From: Endozoicomonas ascidiicola
GTDB taxonomy: Bacteria; Pseudomonadota; Gammaproteobacteria; Pseudomonadales; Endozoicomonadaceae
Direction: 5' to 3'
DNA: 64,000 nt
Assembly (NCBI RefSeq): GCF_001646945.1
Contig: NZ_LUTV01000002.1
Location: 258,816-322,815 of the forward strand
Of this stretch, positions 43,713-52,522 are shown one piece after another; the first letter of the stretch is position 1; each line of letters opens with the position of its first letter. The notes under the pieces were generated by a model. It was not told the origin of the DNA and made no database searches. It saw only the letters and a list, made by a program, of their open reading frames with translations. The position numbers and the translations under genes are program-made.

Positions 43713-44027
43713 TTAAATGCGAAATACCTCCTCATCCTTTTGACCGCCGTTTTCAAAGCATTGGGTGACTTCATCAACAGCAGATTTCAAAGCGTTGAGA
43801 ATGGCGTCTGATTGCTCATCGGTATAGTCATAACGATCATCATTAGCCAGTGATGAAATAGACTTTATCACCCGAAGGGCTTTAGGTACGCGGATATTTG
43901 CCAGTTCAGAAAACTTTTCAGAATTAGACTTTTCAACTTTCTTTTCCGTTTTTTTAGTCGTCATGGCTTTATCTCCTTTTGCGTTGTTTTTGGCAGTCGT
44001 TTTCGCAGTGGTTTTATTCGTTGTCAT
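43713..44027 (-). CDS. Unknown Lys/Thr-rich protein with two possible starts
   Basis: 104 residues. The first ~35 are low-complexity Thr/Lys/Ala (TTAKTTAKNNAK); the rest is helical (VPKALRVIKSISSLANDD, DAILNALKSAVDEVTQCFEN). ATG 44027 has AAGGAGA upstream, and the in-frame ATG 21 codons later has an equally good AAGGAGAT, so two forms may be made. Family unknown. It is on the strand opposite to the head genes and ends at its own terminator. Confidence 0.55.
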   Translation of the reverse strand: MTTNKTTAKTTAKNNAKGDKAMTTKKTEKKVEKSNSEKFSELANIRVPKALRVIKSISSLANDDRYDYTDEQSDAILNALKSAVDEVTQCFENGGQKDEEVFRI

Positions 44028-44374
44028 GATGTTTCTCCTTTTATTTTGTTTATTAAACGTACACTTTAACTATGGGTGAACTGCCGTATATCTCAATCTT
44101 TATTCTGGTTTATCCATCATCTATAAGGTTGATTTCACGATGATTATTGCAGTAGGTAATGGGCTTCATCCTGTCAACTTCAAAAGATCGTGGGTCCCTG
44201 CAATGTTTAACTTCTTGCGGGTACGAACGGGCGCGGGATTTCGTTAGTGACAGGTCTGAAAACGAGGTATACACAGGTATACAAATCAGCATTAAGTAGC
44301 TGATAAAATGGAGAAAATTCTGATTCATAAATTGACTGGGCAGGTATACATTCTTGCCATCCCTGGCGAGTGAA
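44028..44374. other. 347-nt gap in the accessory cassette
   Basis: Contains a 72-residue leftward frame (44110-44328) without a ribosome site or family match, which I do not accept as a gene. The DNA at 44160-44240 looks compositionally different, but I see no clear structure. It probably holds the promoter of the 104-aa gene. Confidence 0.35.
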
Positions 44375-44770
44375 TTACTGCTGCTTTTTCAGCCATTGCT
44401 GAATCGTCAGGTCTCTTGGCAGTCTCTGATGCAGCCAGTCATCAATCAGTCGCTCAACCAGCTTGCGGAACTGGTTGTCATCCGGAAAATCCCAAGGCTC
44501 AAATTCCGGGTGTTGTTCGCACAATTCGATCCAGAGTTGAGCGGCCAGCATTTCAGAAACCTCATAATCAAAAACGCCGGGAAAACCTTCCACCTCATTC
44601 TTGGCGTGTTCGATCTCACTGATGATCTGGCTGTAACGGCAGAGGTTCTGAATCAGTTCCAGTTCACCATCACCAAACAGTTCAGCCGGTGTGCGGGTTT
44701 GAGTGCTTAATCGATCGATAACACCGGTGCAGAAATAGTAATGGGTGATCAATTGGGCTTCATTATTCAT
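44375..44770 (-). CDS. Unknown acidic protein, accessory cassette
   Basis: 131 residues, all-helical in appearance and acidic (IEHAKNEVEGFPGVFDYEVS; FEPWDFPDDNQFRKLVERLI). It lies 18 nt behind the DUF3768 gene with GGAGAACAACAACC before its ATG, so the two form a small operon. Family not recognised. Being a moron-like gene, it could serve host benefit or phage exclusion; nothing in the sequence proves this. Confidence 0.55.
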   Translation of the reverse strand: MNNEAQLITHYYFCTGVIDRLSTQTRTPAELFGDGELELIQNLCRYSQIISEIEHAKNEVEGFPGVFDYEVSEMLAAQLWIELCEQHPEFEPWDFPDDNQFRKLVERLIDDWLHQRLPRDLTIQQWLKKQQ

Positions 44771-44788
44771 GGTTGTTGTTCTCCGTTG

Positions 44789-45142
44789 TTAATAATCAAT
44801 GGCCAGCATAATGGTCAGTACCCGAATGGTTTTGTTTAAATCCGAAACATCTTCCGAGCCGTGTTCCATATCCGGGGCGTAATAATCAAACTTGGCAATG
44901 ATCCACTCATCTTCGAATTGAAAACGAAAGCAATCATGTTCCTCATAGGGATCATTGTGCTCATTGAAGTGGTCAAATTCGGCAATGGCTTTCAGCAAAC
45001 CGACTTTGTTCTCAATGGTGTGCTGCAAGTTGGCAGTCATCATGATTTCAAACCGACAATGGATCAGGGCAAGACTGTTCTTCACCTCCAGATTCACCAG
45101 TGATTGTCGGACTGCATCATTTAACGTGGCGATTTCATTCAT
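44789..45142 (-). CDS. DUF3768 family protein
   Basis: 117 residues from ATG 45142 (AAAGGATGTACTA upstream). It matches the pattern of DUF3768: an early IATLNDAVRQSL, the central FDHFNEHNDPYEEHDCFRFQ, IIAKFDYYAPDMEHGSEDVS and the ending TIRVLTIMLAIDY. The family is found on plasmids and phages and has no known function. First gene of the leftward accessory cassette, divergent from the small terminase gene. Confidence 0.8.
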   Translation of the reverse strand: MNEIATLNDAVRQSLVNLEVKNSLALIHCRFEIMMTANLQHTIENKVGLLKAIAEFDHFNEHNDPYEEHDCFRFQFEDEWIIAKFDYYAPDMEHGSEDVSDLNKTIRVLTIMLAIDY

Positions 45143-45267
45143 TAGTACATCCTTTATTGATTCATTTTTTGTTGTTGCAGTAGCTCTATAGGGGATGGCC
45201 ACGATAAGTCGAGATAAATTAAGACGAATGTACATATTGAACGAGATGGCTCTAGGTATGACTTCCA

Positions 45268-45753
45268 ATGGCGCTGATTTCTCAAGCCGAATTTGCCAGA
45301 CAGCAGGGCTTTACCAGAGGCTACGTCACCAAGCTGATCAAAAAGGGCATCGTGAAATTAAAAAATGGCAAGGTGAATTCGATACAGGCTGAACAGGCGA
45401 TGAGAGCTAATGCTGACCCAGTGACGCTTATTCGTTCCGATCAATCCACTGACCTTGCTCCAACGCAACCAGGAGCCGTTGACTTTGTCACTGCCCGCAC
45501 TATGCGGGAAGCCTTCAAAGCAAAGATGGCCAAGCTGGAATATGAGGAAAAAAGCGGAACACTGACGGATGCTGCCAAGGTAAAACAGGATGCGTTTAAG
45601 GCAGGGCGAATAATTCGAGATGAACTGCTGGCCATACCTGACCGGATGGCGGATGTGCTGGCAGCAGAGGATGATCCGAAAAAGATAGCGGACCACCTGC
45701 AGGGAGAGTTGGAGGCCATACTCAATGCGCTGGTCAAACAACAGACAAAATAA
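45268..45753 (+). CDS. Terminase small subunit (Nu1-like)
   Basis: 161 residues. An N-terminal winged-helix start (LISQAEFARQQGFTRGYVTKLIKKGIVKL, with AEQAMRAN) is followed by a helical oligomerisation region (REAFKAKMAKLEYEEKSGTLTD) and RDELLAIPDRMADVLAAEDD, as in lambda Nu1-type subunits. It recognises the packaging start and delivers DNA to the large subunit. It is the first head-packaging gene and diverges from the accessory cassette. Confidence 0.82.
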   Translation: MALISQAEFARQQGFTRGYVTKLIKKGIVKLKNGKVNSIQAEQAMRANADPVTLIRSDQSTDLAPTQPGAVDFVTARTMREAFKAKMAKLEYEEKSGTLTDAAKVKQDAFKAGRIIRDELLAIPDRMADVLAAEDDPKKIADHLQGELEAILNALVKQQTK

Positions 45754-45849
45754 AGCCCCGGTCAACGGGGCTTGAATCTCAGCAATGTCAGTTTGTTGTT
45801 TTTATTGTCTGACAGTGGCCTATCCGTGGCCGGGGTTCCATCCTGGAAC
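45753..45849 (+). ncRNA. Array of hairpins between small and large terminase genes
   Basis: Four hairpins follow one another: AAGCCCCG/CGGGGCTT (45753-45773), TGTCAG/CTGACA (45786-45814), GGCC/GGCC (45817-45831) and GTTCCA/TGGAAC (45835-45849). Terminase subunit genes usually abut, yet here a 255-nt gap separates them. It could be a cos/packaging site, a small RNA or an attenuator. From 45850 to 46008 I see nothing further. Confidence 0.4.
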
Positions 45850-46008
45850 TTATGCTGAGCTTGGCTTGCACCTTACACTAACCATATAGCGTGCCAACTT
45901 TGTTTATTCCCCGGTTACCAAGGCCTAAAGAAAACCTTTGTCGTTTACACAATCTTTAAATTGAGTAGTCGTTACCCAGGATTGTCACGAAGATAAACAA
46001 ACAAGTGT

Positions 46009-47859
46009 ATGAAAAACCCTTATCTTTCAGGCTTTTTCGCTGGCTTGAAACCGGACACTCGCCTGACGGTTTCCGAATGGGCAGATCAAAAACGGATGCT
46101 TCCCGCAAAGGCAACCAAAGAAGCTGGACGTTGGCGAACGTCCAGAACGCCTTACCTGAAAGAGATCATGGATTGTCTGTCGCCTTCATCACCGGTTGAG
46201 CAGGTGGTGTTTATGAAAGGGGCTCAGGTTGGCGGTACTGAGTGTGGCAATAACTGGCTGGGTTATGTGATTGATCACACTCCTGGTCCCATGATGTATG
46301 TGCTGCCAACGTTGGATATGGCTAAGCGAACCTCGAAGCAGCGTATCGCTCCGATGATTGATGAAATGCCAGACTTGCGGGAGAAGGTAAAAGACCCCAG
46401 GAGTCGGGACAGTGGTAATACTCTACTGACCAAAGAGTTTCCCAACGGTGTGCTGATTTTTACCGGAGCCAACTCAGCTTCAGGTCTGCGCTCAATGCCT
46501 GCTCGATTCTTGTTTATGGATGAAGTAGATGCCTACGACGATGATGTAGACGGTGAAGGCAGTCCGATTAATCTGGCCATCAAGCGAACAGCCACTTTCA
46601 GTCGTAACCGCAAAATCCTGATGGTCAGCACGCCGAACATTGCTGAAACCAGCAAAATCGAAGCGGCTTATGAGCACAGTGATAAACGACGCTATCTGGT
46701 TCCCTGTCATAGCTGCGGACACTACCAACCAATCGTCTGGGCACAGATCATCTTTGATAATAATGATCCGGCAACGACTCGCTTTGAGTGCGTTAAGTGT
46801 AAGCATAAACACTATGAAAAGGATAAACCCAAACTGCTCAGTAATGGTCAGTGGCAAGCTGAAGAGGAAAAGAGCTGCAAAGTCGCTGGTTTTCACTTGA
46901 GTTCTCTCTACAGCCCAAATGGTTGGTACAGCTGGCAGAATGCTGTTGAGGATTTTTTAGCGGCAAAGAGTAATCCTATTCAGTTCAAGGATTGGACGAA
47001 TACGGTGCTTGGTGAAACATGGACGGAGAGAGGCGAAACCGTTGAACATGCCTTGCTTTACCAACGTAGAGAACATTATCCGGCAGAGGTTCCCTGGTGG
47101 GTAGAAATCATCACCGTTGGGTGTGATGTACAGGATGATCGCTTTGAATTTGAAGTGACTGGCTGGGGTGCGGGTGAAGAAAGTTGGTCGATTGATTATG
47201 TCCGGCTCTATGGGGATTTATCCCGGCAAGGTATTTGGGATGCTCTGGCGGATATGCTACACCGAACCTATACCCGGCAAGATGCCACTAAAATGAATGT
47301 GGCGCAGGTCTGTATTGACTCTGGTGGCCACTACACCGATGAAGTGTATGCCTTCTGTCGTAAACAAGGTGCTGATTGGGCTATTCCTGTTAAGGGTTCA
47401 TCACAGGCTGGAAAGCCCATTGCTACCTTTCCAAAAACCAAAAATAAGAAAGGCATCTACCTGACGCTGGTTGGCACTGATACCGCCAAAGAACTGATTT
47501 ATCAGCGTTACCGCATTCTGGAACCGGGTCAGGGTTACTGTCATTGGCCAATCAAAGACTGTTTTGATGAAGACTATTTCAAGCAAGCCACAGCAGAAGA
47601 GAAGTTGAAGAAATACCGACTCGGTGTCCCTTACTTTACTTGGGATGCCAAGAACCGTAGAAACGAAGCTTTGGATTGTCGGGTCTATTCACTGGCAGCC
47701 ATCCGAATATTGCAACAACATCGTGGCATAAATTTAGAGCTACTGGCCAAGGCCAGGCCTGCACCGGATAACCTTCCGGACCCTGAAGCGGAAGAAGAAA
47801 AAAACAATAACCGTCGTCCGGTTCGACGTTCATCAAAAAGCGCCTACCTCCAGAGATAA
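46009..47859 (+). CDS. Terminase large subunit (lambda gpA family)
   Basis: 616 residues. The packaging ATPase part carries MKGAQVGGTECGNNW (Walker-A-like) and FLFMDEVDAYDDD (Walker B with the coupling acidic residue). A zinc-finger pair follows (CHSCGHYQPI, CVKCKHKH). The C-terminal nuclease has VGCDVQDDRFEFEV and VCIDSGGHYTDEV. Length and order match gpA-type terminases that cut at cos sites. The ribosome site is weak (AAGATAAAC). Confidence 0.95.
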   Translation: MKNPYLSGFFAGLKPDTRLTVSEWADQKRMLPAKATKEAGRWRTSRTPYLKEIMDCLSPSSPVEQVVFMKGAQVGGTECGNNWLGYVIDHTPGPMMYVLPTLDMAKRTSKQRIAPMIDEMPDLREKVKDPRSRDSGNTLLTKEFPNGVLIFTGANSASGLRSMPARFLFMDEVDAYDDDVDGEGSPINLAIKRTATFSRNRKILMVSTPNIAETSKIEAAYEHSDKRRYLVPCHSCGHYQPIVWAQIIFDNNDPATTRFECVKCKHKHYEKDKPKLLSNGQWQAEEEKSCKVAGFHLSSLYSPNGWYSWQNAVEDFLAAKSNPIQFKDWTNTVLGETWTERGETVEHALLYQRREHYPAEVPWWVEIITVGCDVQDDRFEFEVTGWGAGEESWSIDYVRLYGDLSRQGIWDALADMLHRTYTRQDATKMNVAQVCIDSGGHYTDEVYAFCRKQGADWAIPVKGSSQAGKPIATFPKTKNKKGIYLTLVGTDTAKELIYQRYRILEPGQGYCHWPIKDCFDEDYFKQATAEEKLKKYRLGVPYFTWDAKNRRNEALDCRVYSLAAIRILQQHRGINLELLAKARPAPDNLPDPEAEEEKNNNRRPVRRSSKSAYLQR

Positions 47860-47864
47860 ACCCC

Positions 47865-48065
47865 ATGATCACGGATGAAGAATACCAGGCTCTGAAACGG
47901 GCGGTGCTGCTGCGTGAAACTCGCACCGTCGAATTTGAAGGCCGCAAAGTGGAATACAGCAGTTTTGGCGAAATGGAAAGACGACTTCAGGCCATTGAAC
48001 GTGAACTGGTTAAGCAGCAGAAACGACCCAGGCAATACGGCATCTATTCATCAAAGGGAGTTTGA
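47865..48065 (+). CDS. gpW-like head-tail joining protein
   Basis: 66 residues, the size of lambda gpW (68). The pattern 'RETRTVEFEGRKVEYSSFGE' then 'LQAIERELVKQQ' and a basic Tyr-containing tail (RQYGIYSSKG) fits the gpW alpha/beta fold. It lies between gpA and portal as in lambda, 5 nt after the terminase stop. Confidence 0.88.
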   Translation: MITDEEYQALKRAVLLRETRTVEFEGRKVEYSSFGEMERRLQAIERELVKQQKRPRQYGIYSSKGV

Positions 48066-48067
48066 GA

Positions 48068-49537
48068 ATGGGCTTTCTGGCCAACATTGCCCGGCGTTTT
48101 AAAAATGCTGCTTACACCGCTGCGGGGGCAGGCAGGAGAACAAAAAGCTGGTACGCCCCGGCCTTGTCGCCCAATACGGCGCTGACTGCTGACCTGAGTA
48201 AACTGATCAACCGCTCCAGAGCAGCGATCCGGAATGATCCCTGGGCAAGCAGTGGATTGGAAAAGCTGGTTAGCAATGTCATTGGCCGTGGCATAACTCC
48301 GAAGTCACTTGTGGATAATGATGCTCTACGGGAACAATTACAGTCGCTATTTCTCGAATGGTCAGATGAATCTGATGCAGACGGATTGCTCAGTTTTACC
48401 GGTCAGCAATCCCTGATAACCCGTTCAATGTTTGAAGGCGGTGAATGTTTTGTCAGGTTTCGCCCCCGAAGGCCAGAAGATGGTTTATCGGTTCCTTTAC
48501 AGCTTCAGGTGGTTGAATCCGAGTTTGTACCCATCAGCTATAACGAAACGCTGGACAATGGTCATGTAATAAAAGCAGGCATTGAGTTCAATAAGCTGGG
48601 CAAACGGGTTGCCTATTACATGCACCGTGAGCATCCGGCAGAGTTTGCCTTTGACAGCACCAAGCTGGTCAGGGTGAAAGCGGAAAACGTCCTGCATATT
48701 TTTGAAGCATTAAGACCGGGACAACTCCGGGGCCAGCCATTGCTGACACAGGTATTGGTCAGGCTCTATCACCTGGACAAGTTTGACGATGCGACTTTGC
48801 TCCGACAGGAAATAGCCAATCTGTTCACCGGCTTTATCAAGAAACCTTCGCCAGAACAGGAACCCATTGATCCATTAACCGGAAAACCGTTTGAGTATGG
48901 CGACAATGGTATTCCAATGGTGGCTATGGAGCCCGGAACTATGCAGGAGTTAGCACCGGGAGAAGAAGTGGAATTTAACAACCCACCTGGCACTGCAGCA
49001 GATTACCCTAACTTTATGCGACAACAGTTGATGGCCATTGCTGCCGGAATCGGCCTCCCGTTTGAATTGCTGTCAGGCGATATGGCAGGCGTCAGCGACA
49101 GAGCCTTACGATTAATCCTGAATGAGTTCCGCCGGCGCATTCAGCAAATCCAACACAACCAGATTATCTTTCAGTTCTGTCGTCCGGTCTGGAATCGCTG
49201 GTTGGATATGGCGGTGCTGAATGGCTCTATCAATATTCCTGACTACGCCAACAAACAGCGCGCCTTTCGTCGGGTGAAGTGGATTGCCCATGGTTGGCCT
49301 TATATGCACCCGGTTCAGGATATGCAGGCACAGAAAATGGCCGTCAGAAGTGGCTTCAAGTCACGTTCGGAAGTGGTCAGCGAACAGGGCTATGACAGTG
49401 AACAGATTGATGCAGAAATTTCCGCTGATAACCGTCGCTCCGATGAGCTTGAACTGAAATACGACAGCGATGCCCGGGATCTGGAAACAGAGCCAACTCT
49501 TAATCTCAAAGAAAAGGACGACAATGATGAGTCATAA
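48068..49537 (+). CDS. Phage portal protein (lambda gpB family)
   Basis: About 489 residues from ATG 48068 (AAAGGGAG upstream). Lambda-type portal marks: SRAAIRNDPWASSGLEKLVSNVIG near 50, FEGGECFVRFRPR, LRPGQLRGQPLLTQVLVRL and the C-terminal crown with GLPFELLSGDMAGVSDRA. Twelve copies form the ring through which DNA enters. It overlaps the protease gene by 14 nt. Confidence 0.94.
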   Translation: MGFLANIARRFKNAAYTAAGAGRRTKSWYAPALSPNTALTADLSKLINRSRAAIRNDPWASSGLEKLVSNVIGRGITPKSLVDNDALREQLQSLFLEWSDESDADGLLSFTGQQSLITRSMFEGGECFVRFRPRRPEDGLSVPLQLQVVESEFVPISYNETLDNGHVIKAGIEFNKLGKRVAYYMHREHPAEFAFDSTKLVRVKAENVLHIFEALRPGQLRGQPLLTQVLVRLYHLDKFDDATLLRQEIANLFTGFIKKPSPEQEPIDPLTGKPFEYGDNGIPMVAMEPGTMQELAPGEEVEFNNPPGTAADYPNFMRQQLMAIAAGIGLPFELLSGDMAGVSDRALRLILNEFRRRIQQIQHNQIIFQFCRPVWNRWLDMAVLNGSINIPDYANKQRAFRRVKWIAHGWPYMHPVQDMQAQKMAVRSGFKSRSEVVSEQGYDSEQIDAEISADNRRSDELELKYDSDARDLETEPTLNLKEKDDNDES

Positions 49538-50537
49538 CCGGCAGTGGTTTACCTTCAAAAACGAAGCGGGAAAAGCACCTGAACTGTTTATCTACGATGA
49601 CATCGATGACTGGTTCGGCGTTTCTGCTCAGGGTGTGGTGGATCAAATCCGAAACATGGACGCTACCGATATTAATGTCCGGATCAATTGCCGGGGTGGA
49701 ATGGTCTTTGAAGGCATCGCTATATACAACGCTCTTCGTCTGCATAAGGCCAATGTTCATATCAGTATTGAAGGGCTTGCGGCGAGCATTGCCAGCGTGA
49801 TTGCCATGGCGGGCGATACGGTCACCATCGCAGAAAATGCCATGATTATGATTCATAACCCTTACGGTTGGGCGCAGGGTGATGCTGACGCAATGCGTAA
49901 AACAGCCGATGTAATGGATAAGATAGCGGACAGTATCGCGGTCTCTTACACCGCCCGAACCGTGAAAACCATCGAGGAAATAAAAGCCCTGATGGATAGC
50001 GAGACCTGGTACACCGCTACTGAAGCATTGGCAGCAGGTCTGGTGGATCACGTAGACACACCGATTAAAGCCGCTGCCCGATTTGATCTCTCCATGTTTA
50101 ATAACGCACCGGAAAGCTATGGATGTTTCGAGCAAGCCAAAGAGCAAACAACCCCACCGAAGGCTGACGTTCAGACGGTGGAGCCGCAATCTCAAGCTGA
50201 TCCTGTCGCTATTGCTGATCTTTGCAGTCAGGCTGGTTATCCGGAAAAAACCGCTGCATTTCTTAAAGCGTCATTTAAGGAAGATGAGGTCAAGGTTCGG
50301 CTGGCCAACTATGACCAGATTAAAAACCTCTGCCAGACAGCTCAATTCCCGGATAAAGCAGCGGATTTTATAAAAGACGACTGTTTAATAGTCGATGTAC
50401 AAAACGCTCTGTTTGAACTGCTCACCGCCGAAGACGAACCCATCAACACAGCCTTGACTCCCAAGCAGCAAGGCATGAAACAAACCTCTGTCGCTATCGA
50501 CACGCAGGCTATTTATAGCCGACGCAACCGAGCATAA
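49524..50537 (+). CDS. ClpP-like head maturation protease/scaffold
   Basis: About 337 residues. The N-terminal ~200 are a ClpP/S49-type serine protease: INCRGGMVFEGIAIYNALR, the nucleophile Ser in GLAASIASVIAMAGD and the His in AMIMIHNPYGWAQGD, with Asp near VDHVDTP. The rest (~210-337) is helical and is probably the scaffold part, as in lambda gpC/Nu3 combined. ATG 49524 is chosen for AAAAGGACG just before it. Confidence 0.92.
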   Translation: MMSHNRQWFTFKNEAGKAPELFIYDDIDDWFGVSAQGVVDQIRNMDATDINVRINCRGGMVFEGIAIYNALRLHKANVHISIEGLAASIASVIAMAGDTVTIAENAMIMIHNPYGWAQGDADAMRKTADVMDKIADSIAVSYTARTVKTIEEIKALMDSETWYTATEALAAGLVDHVDTPIKAAARFDLSMFNNAPESYGCFEQAKEQTTPPKADVQTVEPQSQADPVAIADLCSQAGYPEKTAAFLKASFKEDEVKVRLANYDQIKNLCQTAQFPDKAADFIKDDCLIVDVQNALFELLTAEDEPINTALTPKQQGMKQTSVAIDTQAIYSRRNRA

Positions 50538-50583
50538 CTCTCTTTTTAATCCGCCCTTAACCCTCCCCAAAAGGACTTTAACC

Positions 50584-50955
50584 ATGAGTGTGAAAACGGA
50601 ATCGGTCTACACCGGTGAATTCCTGGTATCTGAAGGAAACAACAGCATCAGCCGTGAGCAGGTGGCTTTTGCAGCCAATCTGACCATGAAGCCCGGCACA
50701 GTGATTGCCATGGTCTCAGCGACCGGATTATTCCAGCCCCTTGATCCAAGTGCAGATGATGGCACGCAAAACGCTTTGGGTGTTCTTTACGCTGGCAAGG
50801 TCACTGATGCTTCTGGTGGTGACGGTGTGATCATCGCAAGACTGGCAGAAGTAGTAGACAGTTTGCTGATATGGCCAGCCGGTATCACTGATGAACAAAA
50901 GGCAGCTGCCGTGAATCAACTGGCAGCACTGGATATCATCCTGCGCAGCGAATAA
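50584..50955 (+). CDS. Head decoration protein (lambda gpD family)
   Basis: 123 residues. SVYTGEFLVSEGNNSISREQVAF near the N-terminus, LKPGTVIAM-like MKPGTVIAMVSATGLF and ALGVLYAGKV are the HDPD pattern. Trimers clamp the expanded capsid. It sits directly before the major capsid gene, as in lambda. AAAAGGAC precedes the ATG. Confidence 0.93.
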   Translation: MSVKTESVYTGEFLVSEGNNSISREQVAFAANLTMKPGTVIAMVSATGLFQPLDPSADDGTQNALGVLYAGKVTDASGGDGVIIARLAEVVDSLLIWPAGITDEQKAAAVNQLAALDIILRSE

Positions 50956-50996
50956 CCCCCCTTTCTTTCTAAATTCCGTTATCAAGGAGCGATAAC

Positions 50997-51986
50997 ATGC
51001 TGGATATTTTTAATGATGATGTGTTCAGTCTGACCAGCCTTACTGCGGCTATTAATGAAATGCAGTATAAGCCTGGTCGTCTTGGGCAACTCGGACTCTT
51101 TCAAGAGAGTGGCATCAATACCACCACAGCGGTTGTGGAAAGCATTAACGGTGAACTCCGCCTGTTGCCTTCCTCAGAACGTGGTTCGCCTGCTACTCAG
51201 GCCATTGGCGATAAACGTCAGCTGCGCAGTTTCGTTATCCCACATATCCCCCACGACAGCACAGTACTGGCCGCTGAAGTTCAGAATGTGCGGCAGTTTG
51301 GCAGTGAAGATGCTTTGCAGGGTGTTCAGGCTGTGATTAATGGCAGGCTTCAGAAAATGAATGCCAACCATGAAGTCACACTGGAGTTTCTGCGGATGGG
51401 TGCCCTGAAAGGTGAGATTCTGGATGGTGATGGCAGCACCGTTCTTTACAACCTGTTTGATGAGTTTGGCGTGACTCAGCAATCCCACGACTTCAAATTC
51501 AGTAGCACGACCACGGACGTTCGAGCTCAGGGCGTGAAAGCCCGCCGACTGATTGATGAGGCGTTGGGCGCTTTGCCTTATATCGGTCTGCACGCTTTCT
51601 GCGGTGCGGACTTCTTTGATGGTTTGGTTGGGCACAAGTCAGTCAAAGACGCCTATCAGCGTTGGCAGGATGGTGAAGCCCTCCGCAACGATCCGAAGGG
51701 TAGATTCCGCTTTGCAGATATTGATTGGGAAGAGTATCGCGGTTCTGTCGGCGGCAATGACTTTGTCGCTGCCAATGAAGCCTATCTCTACCCCCAAGGC
51801 GCAGATATCTTCAAGACCTGGTTTGCACCGGCTGACTTTGTGGAAACGGTGAACACCATCGGCCTGCCTCGTTATGCCAAGCAAAAGGTGATGGACTTTG
51901 AAAAGGGCGTGATTATTCATACTCAATCAAATCCGCTGCCGATTAACCTGCGGCCGCGGGCTGTGATTAAACTCACCATGAGTTGA
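50997..51986 (+). CDS. Major capsid protein (lambda gpE family)
   Basis: 329 residues. MLDIFNDDVFSLTSLTAAIN at the start, PGRLGQLGLFQESGI, the HIPHDSTVLAAEVQN block and the C-terminal YAKQKVMDFEKGVIIHTQSNPLPIN, RPRAVIKL are typical of gpE-type HK97-fold capsid proteins. Full length. AAGGAG precedes the start. The shell could assemble even though tail genes are missing. Confidence 0.95.
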   Translation: MLDIFNDDVFSLTSLTAAINEMQYKPGRLGQLGLFQESGINTTTAVVESINGELRLLPSSERGSPATQAIGDKRQLRSFVIPHIPHDSTVLAAEVQNVRQFGSEDALQGVQAVINGRLQKMNANHEVTLEFLRMGALKGEILDGDGSTVLYNLFDEFGVTQQSHDFKFSSTTTDVRAQGVKARRLIDEALGALPYIGLHAFCGADFFDGLVGHKSVKDAYQRWQDGEALRNDPKGRFRFADIDWEEYRGSVGGNDFVAANEAYLYPQGADIFKTWFAPADFVETVNTIGLPRYAKQKVMDFEKGVIIHTQSNPLPINLRPRAVIKLTMS

Positions 51987-52005
51987 GCATAAGGAGACTG
52001 CTTAA

Positions 52006-52299
52006 ATGGATGAAGCGATAAAAACGATGGATCACACCGTTCTTTCAACCTTTGGGCAGTCGGTATTGCTGACGCTTTCCGATCAGTCATCACTGGAAAC
52101 CAAGGGCATTATCGCCAAAGAGCTGGTGCCCCTTGGTCAGCATGAAGCGATTCAGGGCGAAGTTACTGTCCTGTCGGTTGATAGCGCTGTCCGTTTGAAG
52201 CGTGGCGATACCGTTTTGGCCAATGGTCAGACCTACGAAGTGGATCGCAAATTAAAAGACGATGGCTATTTAGCTAAGTGGAATATCTATGCTCATTGA
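52006..52299 (+). CDS. Head-tail joining protein (gpFII-like)
   Basis: 97 residues. GQSVLLTLSDQSSLETKGII, then VDSAVRLKRGDTVLANGQTYEV and ending in the DGYLAKWNI strand, as in the lambda FII / Gifsy-2 attachment family, which caps the filled head. ATAAGGAGAC is the ribosome site. It overlaps the gpZ start by 11 nt. Confidence 0.8.
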   Translation: MDEAIKTMDHTVLSTFGQSVLLTLSDQSSLETKGIIAKELVPLGQHEAIQGEVTVLSVDSAVRLKRGDTVLANGQTYEVDRKLKDDGYLAKWNIYAH

Positions 52300-52522
52300 A
52301 CAGGATATCAGTGGTGACCTTGAAGAACTGATGGCCTTGTTCAAAGACGCTCCAAAGAAAGCCGATCGAGCGATTCACCGAGCGCTATCCAAATTAAGCC
52401 GTTGGGCTGAGCGTCAGGTGTTGCGTGATTTGTCTCGAAGAATGAAGGTGTCTCAGAAGCTACTGAAGGAAATGAACCGGATCAAAGTTCGGTTAAATAA
52501 AGGTAGGGCATCTTTGTCGTGA
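52289..52522 (+). pseudogene. Truncated gpZ-like tail completion gene
   Basis: The 77-residue frame has the N-terminal third of a gpZ/HK97-gp10-like protein: a helical ALSKLSRWAERQVLRDLSRR then VSQKLLKEMNRIKVRLNKGRA. The family is about 190 residues long. The frame stops at 52522, just after it enters DNA that codes on the other strand for TauD. Every later phage gene (U, V, tape measure, fibre and so on) is missing. Confidence 0.8.

Larger units (their letters stand above)
28227..52522. mobile_element. Lambda-like prophage remnant with serine recombinase, tail module deleted
   Basis: About 24.3 kb of phage genes: recombinase, leftward recombination operon, repressor/Cro region, replication genes, lysis genes, a ParB/ABC-GNAT pair, an accessory cassette and lambda-type head genes. 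It sits between rhdA and rsgA, neighbours in related genomes. The left edge is the 110-bp gap before the recombinase. The right edge is a join inside gpZ to an N-terminal tauD fragment. I found no convincing att repeats. With no tail genes, no infectious tailed particle can be expected unless a helper supplies tails. Confidence 0.88.

Noticed and set aside
44110-44328. 72-aa leftward frame in the accessory cassette
   Set aside because: No ribosome site, no domain and no continuity with its neighbours. A tRNA-like look of the DNA near 44190 was also checked and does not fold into a cloverleaf.
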